From Paenibacillus phocaeensis (GTDB lineage Bacteria > Bacillota > Bacilli > Paenibacillales > Paenibacillaceae), in assembly GCF_900021165.1 (NCBI RefSeq), contig NZ_FCOQ01000018.1, positions 645,285-709,284 on the forward strand: a stretch of 64,000 nt of DNA. Direction: 5' to 3'. Positions 16,082 to 23,588 of the stretch are shown here, in pieces. The translations under genes and the position numbers were made by a program. The notes beneath the pieces are model-generated. The model worked only from the letters and a program-made list of their open reading frames with translations. It ran no database searches and had not been told where the DNA came from. Position 1 is the first letter of the stretch; each line of letters starts with the position of its first letter.

Positions 16082-17776
16082 ATGACAGAAACGGGTGCAT
16101 GCATCGTACAGCGAGACTTGACGGTGCTGCTGGAAAAGGAGCATCCCGGCTTCGAAACGGCACGGGAACGACTCTCCCATTATGCCGAGTTGGTGAAGAG
16201 CCCGGCTTATTATCATACATATCGAATGACTCCGCTCACCCTCTGGCATGCCGCCTCCTGCGGGATGAGCGCGGATACGGTACTGGAGGAACTCGCTTCC
16301 CTGGCCCGGTACGGGCTGCCCAGCGGAGTTTCGGAAGACATCCGCCGTTGGATGGACCGTTACGGACAGTTAAAACTGCGTCCGATGCCCGGCGAGGGTA
16401 ACCAGTTGGAACTAGAGTACGGAGGCGTTGAAGGGACGGGCTTTCTGGAGCGTTTGGCCGGCAAGCTCGTTTTACCTGCAGGAACATGGAGGCTAGTGGA
16501 CGAGCATCATCTCCTGCTTCCAGCCTCCTGGCGCGGGCGGTTAAAGCAGGAGCTCGCCCGTATGGGTTATCCTGTGATTGACGAAGCAGGGTATCACCAA
16601 GGCCGCAACCTGGAGTTTGCACTCCGCCAGGAGCTGGAAGGGGGGCGGCCGTTCCGGCTCCGACCTTACCAGCAGCAAGCGGTCGCCGCTTTTACAGGCA
16701 AGGCCGACGAGGGCGGCAGCGGTGTCGTGGTTCTCCCTTGCGGAGCGGGGAAAACCGTAGTGGGATTGGCGGCGATGGAACGTTTCCAATGCGAAACGCT
16801 GATCCTAACCTCCAATGTAACCTCGGTACGCCAATGGATTGCCGAGTTGAACTCCAAAACCACGCTTCCCGCCGAGGCGATCGGGGAATACTCCGGCGAG
16901 AAGAAGCAGGTTAAACCGGTCACGGTATCCACGTATCAAATCTTGACGCACCGCTCGCGGAAAGAAGAAGGCTTCAAGCACATGTCCTTGTTTAATGAAC
17001 GCGACTGGGGTTTGATCATCTATGACGAAGTGCATTTGCTCCCGGCTCCGATCTTTCGGGCGACGGCGGATATTCAGGCGACGAGACGTCTTGGCTTAAC
17101 CGCCACATTGATTCGTGAGGATGGCTGCGAAAGGGACGTCTTCTCCCTGATTGGACCGAAGCGGTACGACGTTCCATGGAGAACGCTGGAGGAGAGCGGA
17201 TTTATCGCCCAGGTGGATTGTCAGGAAATCCGGGTGGAGATGCCCGCAACTCAGCAGGATCAATATGTTCAGGCCGAAGGGCGGGAGAAGTTTCGCATCG
17301 CCGCGGAGAATCCGTATAAGAATGAGATCGTGCGGCGGCTTCTCGACCGTCACCGGGATCGCCAAGTGCTGATTATCGGGCAGTATTTGGACCAACTGCA
17401 GAGCTTGGCGGGGGAGCTTCAAGTCCCGCTGATTACCGGAAGCACGCCGCAGGAGGAGCGGGGCAGATTGTTTCAGGCCTTCCGCGCGGGAGATTTGCGG
17501 GTGTTGGCGGTATCGAAGGTGGCCAATTTTGCAGTGGATTTGCCGGATGCGTCGGTGGCGATTCAAATCTCCGGCAGCTTTGGCTCGCGGCAAGAGGAAG
17601 CGCAGCGGCTGGGACGGATTTTGCGTCCAAAGCGGGACAACAGCCGGGCTTATTTCTATACGCTGGTTTCGGAGAACACCCGGGAGCAGGAGTTTGCGCT
17701 TCGGCGGCAGTTATTTTTGCTGGAGCAAGGGTACGAGTACGTCGTGCAGCGGGAGCAAGAGGGGGCTAGAGAATGA
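16082..17776 (+). CDS. XPB/Rad25-type DNA helicase
   Basis: Superfamily 2 helicase related to eukaryotic and archaeal XPB, predicted to open DNA in repair or transcription. It has 564 residues with ATG 16082 behind AAAAGGAGG. Residues 1-190 form an N-terminal damage-recognition-like region. Motif I is PCGAGKT (about 219), motif II DEVH (about 314), and the XPB-specific RED triad follows TATLI (about 345). Motif VI is QRLGRILRPK (about 510). It overlaps the next gene by 4 bp, so the two proteins should be made together. Bacterial XPB is best known in actinobacteria and spirochaetes. Confidence 0.93.
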   Translation: MTETGACIVQRDLTVLLEKEHPGFETARERLSHYAELVKSPAYYHTYRMTPLTLWHAASCGMSADTVLEELASLARYGLPSGVSEDIRRWMDRYGQLKLRPMPGEGNQLELEYGGVEGTGFLERLAGKLVLPAGTWRLVDEHHLLLPASWRGRLKQELARMGYPVIDEAGYHQGRNLEFALRQELEGGRPFRLRPYQQQAVAAFTGKADEGGSGVVVLPCGAGKTVVGLAAMERFQCETLILTSNVTSVRQWIAELNSKTTLPAEAIGEYSGEKKQVKPVTVSTYQILTHRSRKEEGFKHMSLFNERDWGLIIYDEVHLLPAPIFRATADIQATRRLGLTATLIREDGCERDVFSLIGPKRYDVPWRTLEESGFIAQVDCQEIRVEMPATQQDQYVQAEGREKFRIAAENPYKNEIVRRLLDRHRDRQVLIIGQYLDQLQSLAGELQVPLITGSTPQEERGRLFQAFRAGDLRVLAVSKVANFAVDLPDASVAIQISGSFGSRQEEAQRLGRILRPKRDNSRAYFYTLVSENTREQEFALRRQLFLLEQGYEYVVQREQEGARE

Positions 17777-19668
17777 GCAAGGGATCGGGATTGCCGGCTT
17801 ATGAAGATGAAGGGGCTCCGACTTCCGGGGAGCTGGGCGGGCCTCGGCCAAAGGCATCGGAACTGGGGGTGCTCCGGCTTTTGTTTCACCGTTATGCCGG
17901 GCAGCCGTTCAAGCTGGAGCAAGCTAATGCCGCTGCAGCCGGGAGTATATGCGGGGCTGACATACGCGCCGCGCTGCCTGCGCTGCTGCGCTCCGGAGCC
18001 CTTGCAGCGGTGCGCAAGGCCTGGGGCGAGAAGTTGTACTACATTCCGCTGAGCCAACTGCTGGAATTTTGGAAGATATGGGGATATGCGGAGCTTCAGG
18101 AGCAGAATCCGGCCCGTGTAGAGCTGATAAGGGAAGCGAAACCCGGCCTGGCGCTGGATCTGTTCCGTGCCTTAACCTGGATTGCGGGCAGCGGGCTGCG
18201 GATGACGGCCAAAGGGACGATTCATCAGAAGGAACGCGGCAAGCTGGAGAACCGGATAACGCTCCAAGCGGAGGATGTCGCGGGGCTGCGGCTGAATTAT
18301 CCGCATCCGGATGTTTACTCGCCTGCGCTTGCGGTCGTCTTGGATCTGCTGTTGTCGCTGGGATTGATCGCCAAGGAAAGGGCGGTTTGGCGGGTCGCTC
18401 CCCCGGGATTGGCAGCCTGGCTGTCGCTAGACCTCCCGCAGATGAACCTCATCCTGCTGCACGAGCTGCTGCAGCGTTATATTCCGGCTGACGCCGTACT
18501 CCAGCATGTTGCTCTGCGAATGGCAGCGGCGGACCTGCGGCCCGGCGTCTGGTATTCCCTTGAGGAACTGCTGGGGTCTCTCCAAGACGAAGGGGGAATA
18601 GGGGCGGAGGGGGCTCCTTCCCCCGAGCAGGAAGCCTGGATCGCAGGATGGCTTGACGCCATGAGCGGATTCGGCTGGATGGAGCTTGGCCGCCATCCTG
18701 AGGATGGGGTGATGTTTCGCTGGTTGATCGAACGGGAGCCCGTCCAATCACCGACATCCCAAGCTCCTGCGGGCAAGCTAATTGTTCAGCCCGACTTCGA
18801 GATCTTCGTACCGCCGGACGTGCCGTTCTCCGTGCGTTTCGAGCTGGAGGCCTGTGCCGAACTGGCCTCCTTCGGCGTGATGAGCGTCTATCGTCTGACG
18901 CGGGCAGGGGTGGAGCAGGCGAGCCAGCAGGGCCGCCCGCCGCAGGAGATCCTGCGGCTGCTGGAAGCGCATTCCGCCGGCGTGCCGGATCCTGTCCGCG
19001 ATGCACTGCTTCAGTGGGGCCGGGAGATCGGCCGCACGTCGCTGGCAGATGTGAGGCTGCTCAGTTGCCAAGACGCGGAAGCCGCGGAGCGGATTGCCGC
19101 CCTGCCGCTATTGGCGGGGAAGCTGGAGCGGATTGGCCCGCTTCATTTTCGGGTCAATCCAGCTTTTGAGGCGGAGATCATGAAGGCTCTGGATGATGAG
19201 CGGTTAGCTCCTCTTAACCGGGGAGAAGATTCGGACGAGTGGGAGGTTCCGAAGCTGACGGAAGTGACCTCGCCTGGCTTAGAGTTGCTGATGCAGCAAA
19301 AGGGTCAGGGATGGATTTACAAAGGCGCGGATCTGCATTTCTACGAGCCGGAACATGGTTCGCCGGACGAGGCGGAGCTGTTCCCCGGATTGTCCGAGAT
19401 CCCCGCCATGTGGTGGAAGGAGTTGCGGCGCTATCACGCCTCAACCGCCCGGGAACTGGTCGAACGAGCCCTGGTATGGCACGCCAAGCTCCTGCTGCAA
19501 CTTGGCGGGGAGACGGTTCTATGCGTGCCGCTAGCCGTAGAAGGGGAAGCGGAGTGGCAGGTAAAGGTCCGGCTGCTTCATTCGTCCGAGGAGCCAAGAG
19601 AGGAACGCGTAATCTCTCCCGGAGATTGGCAGGCGATCCGCCTGATCCTCCCGGAAGGTTTACGCTAA
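17773..19668 (+). CDS. XPB-helicase partner protein (Helicase_C_3 domain)
   Basis: A 631-residue soluble protein translationally coupled (ATGA overlap) to the XPB helicase. Residues about 335-425 match the helicase-associated domain that accompanies bacterial XPB: KLIVQPDFEIFVPPDVPFS, then SVYRLTRAGVEQASQQGRPP and EILRLLEAHS. The first 330 residues look like several small winged-helix modules (FRALTWIAG, LRSGALAAVRKAWGE). There is no ATPase motif and no nuclease motif I can identify, so it is unlike the archaeal nuclease partner Bax1 at sequence level. A regulator or DNA-binding partner of the helicase is inferred. G+C is high and the region is rich in Leu, Ala and Gly. Confidence 0.85.
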   Translation: MSKGSGLPAYEDEGAPTSGELGGPRPKASELGVLRLLFHRYAGQPFKLEQANAAAAGSICGADIRAALPALLRSGALAAVRKAWGEKLYYIPLSQLLEFWKIWGYAELQEQNPARVELIREAKPGLALDLFRALTWIAGSGLRMTAKGTIHQKERGKLENRITLQAEDVAGLRLNYPHPDVYSPALAVVLDLLLSLGLIAKERAVWRVAPPGLAAWLSLDLPQMNLILLHELLQRYIPADAVLQHVALRMAAADLRPGVWYSLEELLGSLQDEGGIGAEGAPSPEQEAWIAGWLDAMSGFGWMELGRHPEDGVMFRWLIEREPVQSPTSQAPAGKLIVQPDFEIFVPPDVPFSVRFELEACAELASFGVMSVYRLTRAGVEQASQQGRPPQEILRLLEAHSAGVPDPVRDALLQWGREIGRTSLADVRLLSCQDAEAAERIAALPLLAGKLERIGPLHFRVNPAFEAEIMKALDDERLAPLNRGEDSDEWEVPKLTEVTSPGLELLMQQKGQGWIYKGADLHFYEPEHGSPDEAELFPGLSEIPAMWWKELRRYHASTARELVERALVWHAKLLLQLGGETVLCVPLAVEGEAEWQVKVRLLHSSEEPREERVISPGDWQAIRLILPEGLR

Positions 19669-19776
19669 ACGGGAGATTAGGAAGGATGAACCTCTTCTGC
19701 TCGCTAAAGGATTGTGGTATGATAATGACGTCTACCCTAGGGTGGAACAATAACCGCAAAAGCGAGATGAAAATTC

Positions 19777-20214
19777 ATGAGCGTAATCGCAAAGAACACG
19801 GTCGACATGGCCGAAGTGCTGACAAACGCCTATGAATTGGGCGATATGATAAATCAATCCGCCGCTGTTTCCGAATACTTGTATTGGAAGCGGCGCGTGG
19901 AGGAGGATCACGAGATTCAGGCTTGGGTCAAGAAATTGGAGGCTCAGAAGGAGTTGTTCCGTGAGACCGAACGCTTCGGACACTTCCATCCCAACTACCA
20001 CGAGGCCAAGGATAAAGTGGCTGAGGTGGAGCGGGAATTGGAGCGCTTCGAGGCGGTCCGCAGGTTCAAAGCGGCCGAGAACGAGTTGGACGATATCCTT
20101 CACCAGATGTCAGAAATGATCGCTTATGCCGTCTCCAATTCGATCAAAGTACCGAGCAATGATCCGAATCCAAAGGGTGGATGCGGCAGCGGAGGAAGTT
20201 GCAGCTGCGGCTAA
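19777..20214 (+). CDS. ylbF: YlbF, RNase Y specificity (Y-complex) subunit
   Basis: A 145-residue helical protein of the Com_YlbF family. In Bacillus it joins YmcA and YaaT to steer RNase Y cleavage and affects competence, biofilm and sporulation. The C-terminus ends in GGCGSGGSCSCG, the Cys cluster that binds a [4Fe-4S] cluster in the B. subtilis complex. It is followed by ylbG as in Bacillus. The ATG at 19777 has only a weak Shine-Dalgarno sequence (GCGAGATG). Confidence 0.93.
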   Translation: MSVIAKNTVDMAEVLTNAYELGDMINQSAAVSEYLYWKRRVEEDHEIQAWVKKLEAQKELFRETERFGHFHPNYHEAKDKVAEVERELERFEAVRRFKAAENELDDILHQMSEMIAYAVSNSIKVPSNDPNPKGGCGSGGSCSCG

Positions 20215-20231
20215 TGGCATAGGCAGCCGAT

Positions 20232-20275
20232 AATTCCGGAAGCAGCGGCAGCGCCGTTGTTTTTCCGGAATTTTC
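20232..20275 (+). terminator. Hairpin between ylbF and ylbG
   Basis: AATTCCGGAA (20232-20241) / TTCCGGAATT (20263-20272), with an inner GGCAGCGCC stem and a short TTTTC end. It may terminate or attenuate transcription into ylbG. Confidence 0.55.
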
Positions 20276-20302
20276 ATAGTTGAGGAACGGGAGGGGAAAG
20301 TC

Positions 20303-20566
20303 ATGTTTCCGGAGCGTACAGGCTATATCATTTGGGTAAGCGACTTGAAAGCGGCAAGAAACTTGGATAAATACGGAAGCGTGCATTATCTGTCCCGCCG
20401 GATGCATTATGTGGTCATGTATGTCAATGCCGACCGGGCGGAGGAGACGATGCGGAACATCCGCAAGCTGTCCTATGTTCGCAAAATCGAGCGGTCTTAC
20501 CGCGGGGAAATCAAAACGGAATACAGCAAAGACGTCCCGGATAAAACCCGTTTCTACGGATTGTAA
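20303..20566 (+). CDS. ylbG: YlbG family protein (DUF2129)
   Basis: An 87-residue basic protein, the usual size. It carries the conserved RRMHYVVMYVN, KLSYVRKIERSYR and the C-terminal TRFYGL. The RBS is GGGAGGGG before ATG 20303. The family has no established function; its fixed place after ylbF suggests a linked role. Confidence 0.92.
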   Translation: MFPERTGYIIWVSDLKAARNLDKYGSVHYLSRRMHYVVMYVNADRAEETMRNIRKLSYVRKIERSYRGEIKTEYSKDVPDKTRFYGL

Positions 20567-20593
20567 AGGGAACAGCCTGACCGTCGGAACGTC

Positions 20594-20630
20594 AAAGCCG
20601 TGCAGCGATCCTCGTTGCGCGGCTTTTTTT
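20594..20630 (+). terminator. Terminator of ylbG
   Basis: AAAGCCGTGCAGCG pairs with CGTTGCGCGGCTTT, then a T tract. The region 20631-20832 is AT-rich and carries no gene, only a possible weak promoter (TTGTAG, 17 nt, TAATAT) near 20725-20755. Confidence 0.85.
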
Positions 20631-20832
20631 GCCCAAGATACCATTGGGACGAAGGACCTGGAATTTGTCGTAAGTCTAAAGTTCTAAAATTCTCCTTATT
20701 CTTGGAAAATAAGCGCTGTGACCTTGTAGAAATTTAGGGATTGATGTAATATAATAGGCAAAAGTGCTTAGTTAAAAAGACCTAATCACTTAAGTTTCTA
20801 TTTACATAGACCTATTTAATGCGAGGTGCGGC

Positions 20833-21270
20833 ATGAGAGACAGGGCAACGGAACGCTGGAGAACCTATGAATCCTTCTATATTGCGCTAGGGGACAAGAG
20901 AGTTGCCGATATCGTAGTGACGAACCATGCCAAGCTCAGATATCAGGACAGAATCGATCGGGACAATATCGGGTTCGAGCAGATCGCCGGATGGGCCTGG
21001 GAATGTCTGAAGCAAGGTCGGATTACACCGTATTATCGGAAGGAAGAAGACGTCTATCTGATTGATGACGATCTTGTGATGGTTGCGGAATTTGCGGAGA
21101 TTCCCGGCGAATTCGATTTAGCCGGAAGACCGATGCATCGGATGATCATCGTCACCTTTCTGGGGCGGATGTCTGAAACCATCGAGCTGCGCGATTTGAA
21201 ATCCTATTATTCCTGGCTTCGCCACTCCCGGCGGATGACCCTGATGAAGAACAGCCGCAAGCGGAGATAG
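20833..21270 (+). CDS. Unrecognised 145-residue protein
   Basis: I do not recognise this family. It is a soluble, charged protein with a basic C-terminus (RHSRRMTLMKNSRKRR). The middle contains VTNHAKLRYQDRIDRDN and a later DDDLVMVAEFAEIPGEF, then HRMIIVTFLGR. The layout (a His near the start, alternating beta strands and a Tyr-rich end) vaguely recalls small toxin-like or HicA/RelE-type folds, but no antitoxin gene lies next to it. It is a single gene with GAGGTG as RBS and its own terminator, and codon use is like its neighbours. Confidence 0.7.
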   Translation: MRDRATERWRTYESFYIALGDKRVADIVVTNHAKLRYQDRIDRDNIGFEQIAGWAWECLKQGRITPYYRKEEDVYLIDDDLVMVAEFAEIPGEFDLAGRPMHRMIIVTFLGRMSETIELRDLKSYYSWLRHSRRMTLMKNSRKRR

Positions 21271-21307
21271 GACGATGTGGGATCATAGATACCGAGGGTT
21301 AAGAATC

Positions 21308-21337
21308 AAGCATGTCGGCGAGCGGCATGCTTTTTTT
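21308..21337 (+). terminator. Terminator of the 145-residue gene
   Basis: AAGCATG (21308-21314) / CATGCTT (21326-21332) and a run of seven T. Confidence 0.8.
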
Positions 21338-21392
21338 GTTAGCCGGGTCATGCTATTGTAAGGGAAAGAAAGCGAAAGGGGAGTGCCGGACG

Positions 21393-22298
21393 ATGGCGTT
21401 GAACTACCACCAGCTGCATATTTTCTATACGGTGGTGCAGCGGGGCAGCTTCTCGGCAGCCGCCCAAGCTTTGCACATGACGCAGCCTGCCGTCACGATG
21501 CAGATCCAATCGTTGGAAGACTACTTCGGTACCAAGCTGCTGGTCCGATCTACGAAACGGATCGAATTAACCGAAGCCGGCCAAATCCTGCTTCCGTTCG
21601 CCCGTCAAAGTGTGGAGCTTATCCGCGAAACGGAGCAGGCTATGTCTCGGCATACGTCTATGCTGGAGGGGCGGCTTGTGCTTGGCTCCAGTCTGACGAT
21701 CGGGGAATATGTCCTGCCTCGGCTGCTCGGCCCGTTTGGTCAGCGGTACCCGCATATCTCGATCGTGATGAAGGTCATCAATACGACGCAAATTATCGAG
21801 GAGATCGTCAACCATCAGTTGAATTTCGGTCTGGTCGAGGCGCCGGTTCAGCACCCGGACCTGGTATCCGAGCCCGTCATGGAAGATGAACTCAAGCTGA
21901 TCGTTCCTTCAGGTCACCCGTTGTCGGGGAGGAAGTCCGTCACGGTGGAGGAAGCCGTCCATTTCCCTTTTGTGCTGCGGGAGAAAGGCTCCGGCACCCG
22001 TCAGGTGATGGAGGATGAAATGCGAAGACGCGGTGTCGATATCAGCCAACTCCATACGGTCATGGAGCTTGGCAGCACCGGTGCGGTGAAATCGGCGGTA
22101 GAAGCCGGAATCGGCCTCACGATTATTTCACCTTCCTCCGTCAAACATGAACAAGCGCTGGGACTCCTGGAAGTCCTGGACATCGAAGGGTTGTCGTTCA
22201 AACGGATGTTTTATTCGATCCACTTGAAATCAACGCTGCTGCCGGTAACTGCGGTAACTTTTCTGACCTTCCTGCGGGAATATTCGCAAACTACTTAA
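21393..22298 (+). CDS. LysR-family transcriptional regulator
   Basis: A 301-residue regulator. It has an N-terminal winged helix-turn-helix (residues 1-60, LHIFYTVVQRGSFSAAAQAL then MTQPAVTMQIQSLE) and a two-lobed effector domain (about 90-295). AAAGGGGAG precedes ATG 21393; an upstream reading from 21312 overlaps the previous terminator. It resembles the CysL/YwfK-like and selenium-linked subgroup but has no neighbouring target that names an inducer. The PHP gene follows 25 bp downstream in the same direction, probably in one transcript. Confidence 0.92.
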   Translation: MALNYHQLHIFYTVVQRGSFSAAAQALHMTQPAVTMQIQSLEDYFGTKLLVRSTKRIELTEAGQILLPFARQSVELIRETEQAMSRHTSMLEGRLVLGSSLTIGEYVLPRLLGPFGQRYPHISIVMKVINTTQIIEEIVNHQLNFGLVEAPVQHPDLVSEPVMEDELKLIVPSGHPLSGRKSVTVEEAVHFPFVLREKGSGTRQVMEDEMRRRGVDISQLHTVMELGSTGAVKSAVEAGIGLTIISPSSVKHEQALGLLEVLDIEGLSFKRMFYSIHLKSTLLPVTAVTFLTFLREYSQTT

Positions 22299-22323
22299 GA
22301 ACAAAATGAAGGATGGGATAGGC

Positions 22324-23205
22324 ATGGAACCATATTCAGCCAATGAACGCTACGACCTGCATTCGCATACCCAAGCCTCGGACGGGATGAATCAACCTGC
22401 GGAAAATGTAAGGCTGGCGAAGGAGAAAGGACTCACGGGCTTGGCCATTACGGATCACGACACCGTTGCCGGGATCGCGGAGGCGCTGTTGGCCGGGAAG
22501 GAGCTTGGCGTGGATGTCGTTCCCGGCATCGAAATCAGTACCCGTGCCGGAGGGAAGGATATCCACGTGCTGGGGTACTTCCTGAATACGGAAGACGAGC
22601 AACTTCTGGAGCGGTTGGCTCGACTTCGCTCGGTCCGCGATGAGCGGAACGGGCTGATCCTCGCCAAGCTGCAGCAGTTAGGCTTGTCGATTACACTGGA
22701 GGAAGTGAAAGACGGGTTGGCTCGGCCATTGCGTCCGGATGAGAGTCTGGGTCGCCCCCATATCGCCGATGCCCTCGTTCGCAAGGGCTATGCGACCGAT
22801 ATGCGCGATGCGTTTGACCGGTATTTGGCCGAAGGCAAACCGGGATACGCATCGCTGCCGCGCATCGCGCCGGAAGAAGCGATCGCATGGATCCGCGAGG
22901 CGGGCGGTGCGCCGGTGCTGGCTCACCCCGGGTTATACGGGGATGACGAGTTGGTTCGGTCGATCCTGGAGCGCGGGAAGCCGGACGGGATTGAAGTGTA
23001 CCACTCGGATCACGGGCCGGAGGAAGAGCTGCGGTATACCGCCATGGCCGAGCAATACGAGCTGATCGTGACCGGCGGTTCCGATTACCACGGGGTACGG
23101 CAGGGCGTCGTCTTCCACGGCGACTTGGGCGGACGCACGGCGCCGCCGGGGGCGGTGGAACGGCTGAAGCAGGCGGCGGCAGCCGGGCGGGCTGCGAGAA
23201 ATTAA
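22324..23205 (+). CDS. PHP-domain phosphoesterase (YciV/RNase AM-like)
   Basis: A 293-residue metal-dependent phosphoesterase. PHP motifs run in order: DLHSHTQASDG, ITDHDT, a Glu in GIEIS, LAHPG, VYHSDHG and GSDYHG, giving the three-metal active site. Length and arrangement match the family that hydrolyses 3',5'-nucleoside bisphosphates and trims RNA 5' to 3'. The start is ATG 22324 with AAGGATGGG upstream; the ATG at 22306 lacks an RBS. It is probably co-transcribed with the LysR gene, and a strong terminator follows. Confidence 0.92.
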   Translation: MEPYSANERYDLHSHTQASDGMNQPAENVRLAKEKGLTGLAITDHDTVAGIAEALLAGKELGVDVVPGIEISTRAGGKDIHVLGYFLNTEDEQLLERLARLRSVRDERNGLILAKLQQLGLSITLEEVKDGLARPLRPDESLGRPHIADALVRKGYATDMRDAFDRYLAEGKPGYASLPRIAPEEAIAWIREAGGAPVLAHPGLYGDDELVRSILERGKPDGIEVYHSDHGPEEELRYTAMAEQYELIVTGGSDYHGVRQGVVFHGDLGGRTAPPGAVERLKQAAAAGRAARN

Positions 23206-23206
23206 T

Positions 23207-23256
23207 AAAACGGTGCGTCCAAGGGCTTAAGAGCTCCCTGCGGCGCACCGTTTTTT
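23207..23256 (+). terminator. Terminator of the PHP gene
   Basis: AAAACGGTGCG (23207-23217) pairs with CGCACCGTTTT (from 23244), then six T. Confidence 0.85.
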
Positions 23257-23264
23257 ATATACTC

Positions 23265-23447
23265 AAATGCAAAAGTGCAGCTCATTCTGCGGAAAAGTGC
23301 TTGTTTGGACAGTTGAACTGCAAAAGTGCAGCTCGTTCGGTGTTCAATCCTCCAAAATCCCCGCGATGCCTGGAATCTACTGCACTTTTACATTTGATTG
23401 ACTCCATTTGGCGATTTCGGAGGGGATTCAACTGTACTTTTACATTT
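23265..23447. repeat. Four-copy composite intergenic repeat, two direct and two inverted
   Basis: A 17-bp core of form AAATGYAAAAGTRCAGY occurs at 23265-23281 and 23316-23332 in forward orientation and at 23379-23395 and 23431-23447 in reverse. The second and fourth copies extend into matching flanks (TTCAATCC...AAAATC against its complement), so the unit is about 50 bp. It has no coding capacity. It could fold into a long imperfect hairpin. Confidence 0.75.
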
Positions 23448-23481
23448 GGAATTGCAGGCGGGAGAGGGAGCAGGGGGCTCC

Positions 23482-23552
23482 CATCGAGCATCCGCACCGT
23501 GCTCCAACATCCGCATCGAGCATCAAGCACCCGCACCGTGCTTCAGGCATCC
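23482..23552 (+). repeat. Short direct repeats
   Basis: CATCGAGCATC occurs at 23482 and 23514, and CCGCACCGTGCT at 23492 and 23531. They are interleaved and not in a reading frame. They lie just past the stop of the convergent rqcH gene. Confidence 0.6.
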
Positions 23553-23588
23553 ATTTGCAGCTTCATCCATCCATTGCGGCATCAGGCA

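Noticed and set aside
20660-20675. Spo0A box near TTTGTCGTA
   Set aside because: One mismatch to a short motif and far from a clear promoter; chance level.
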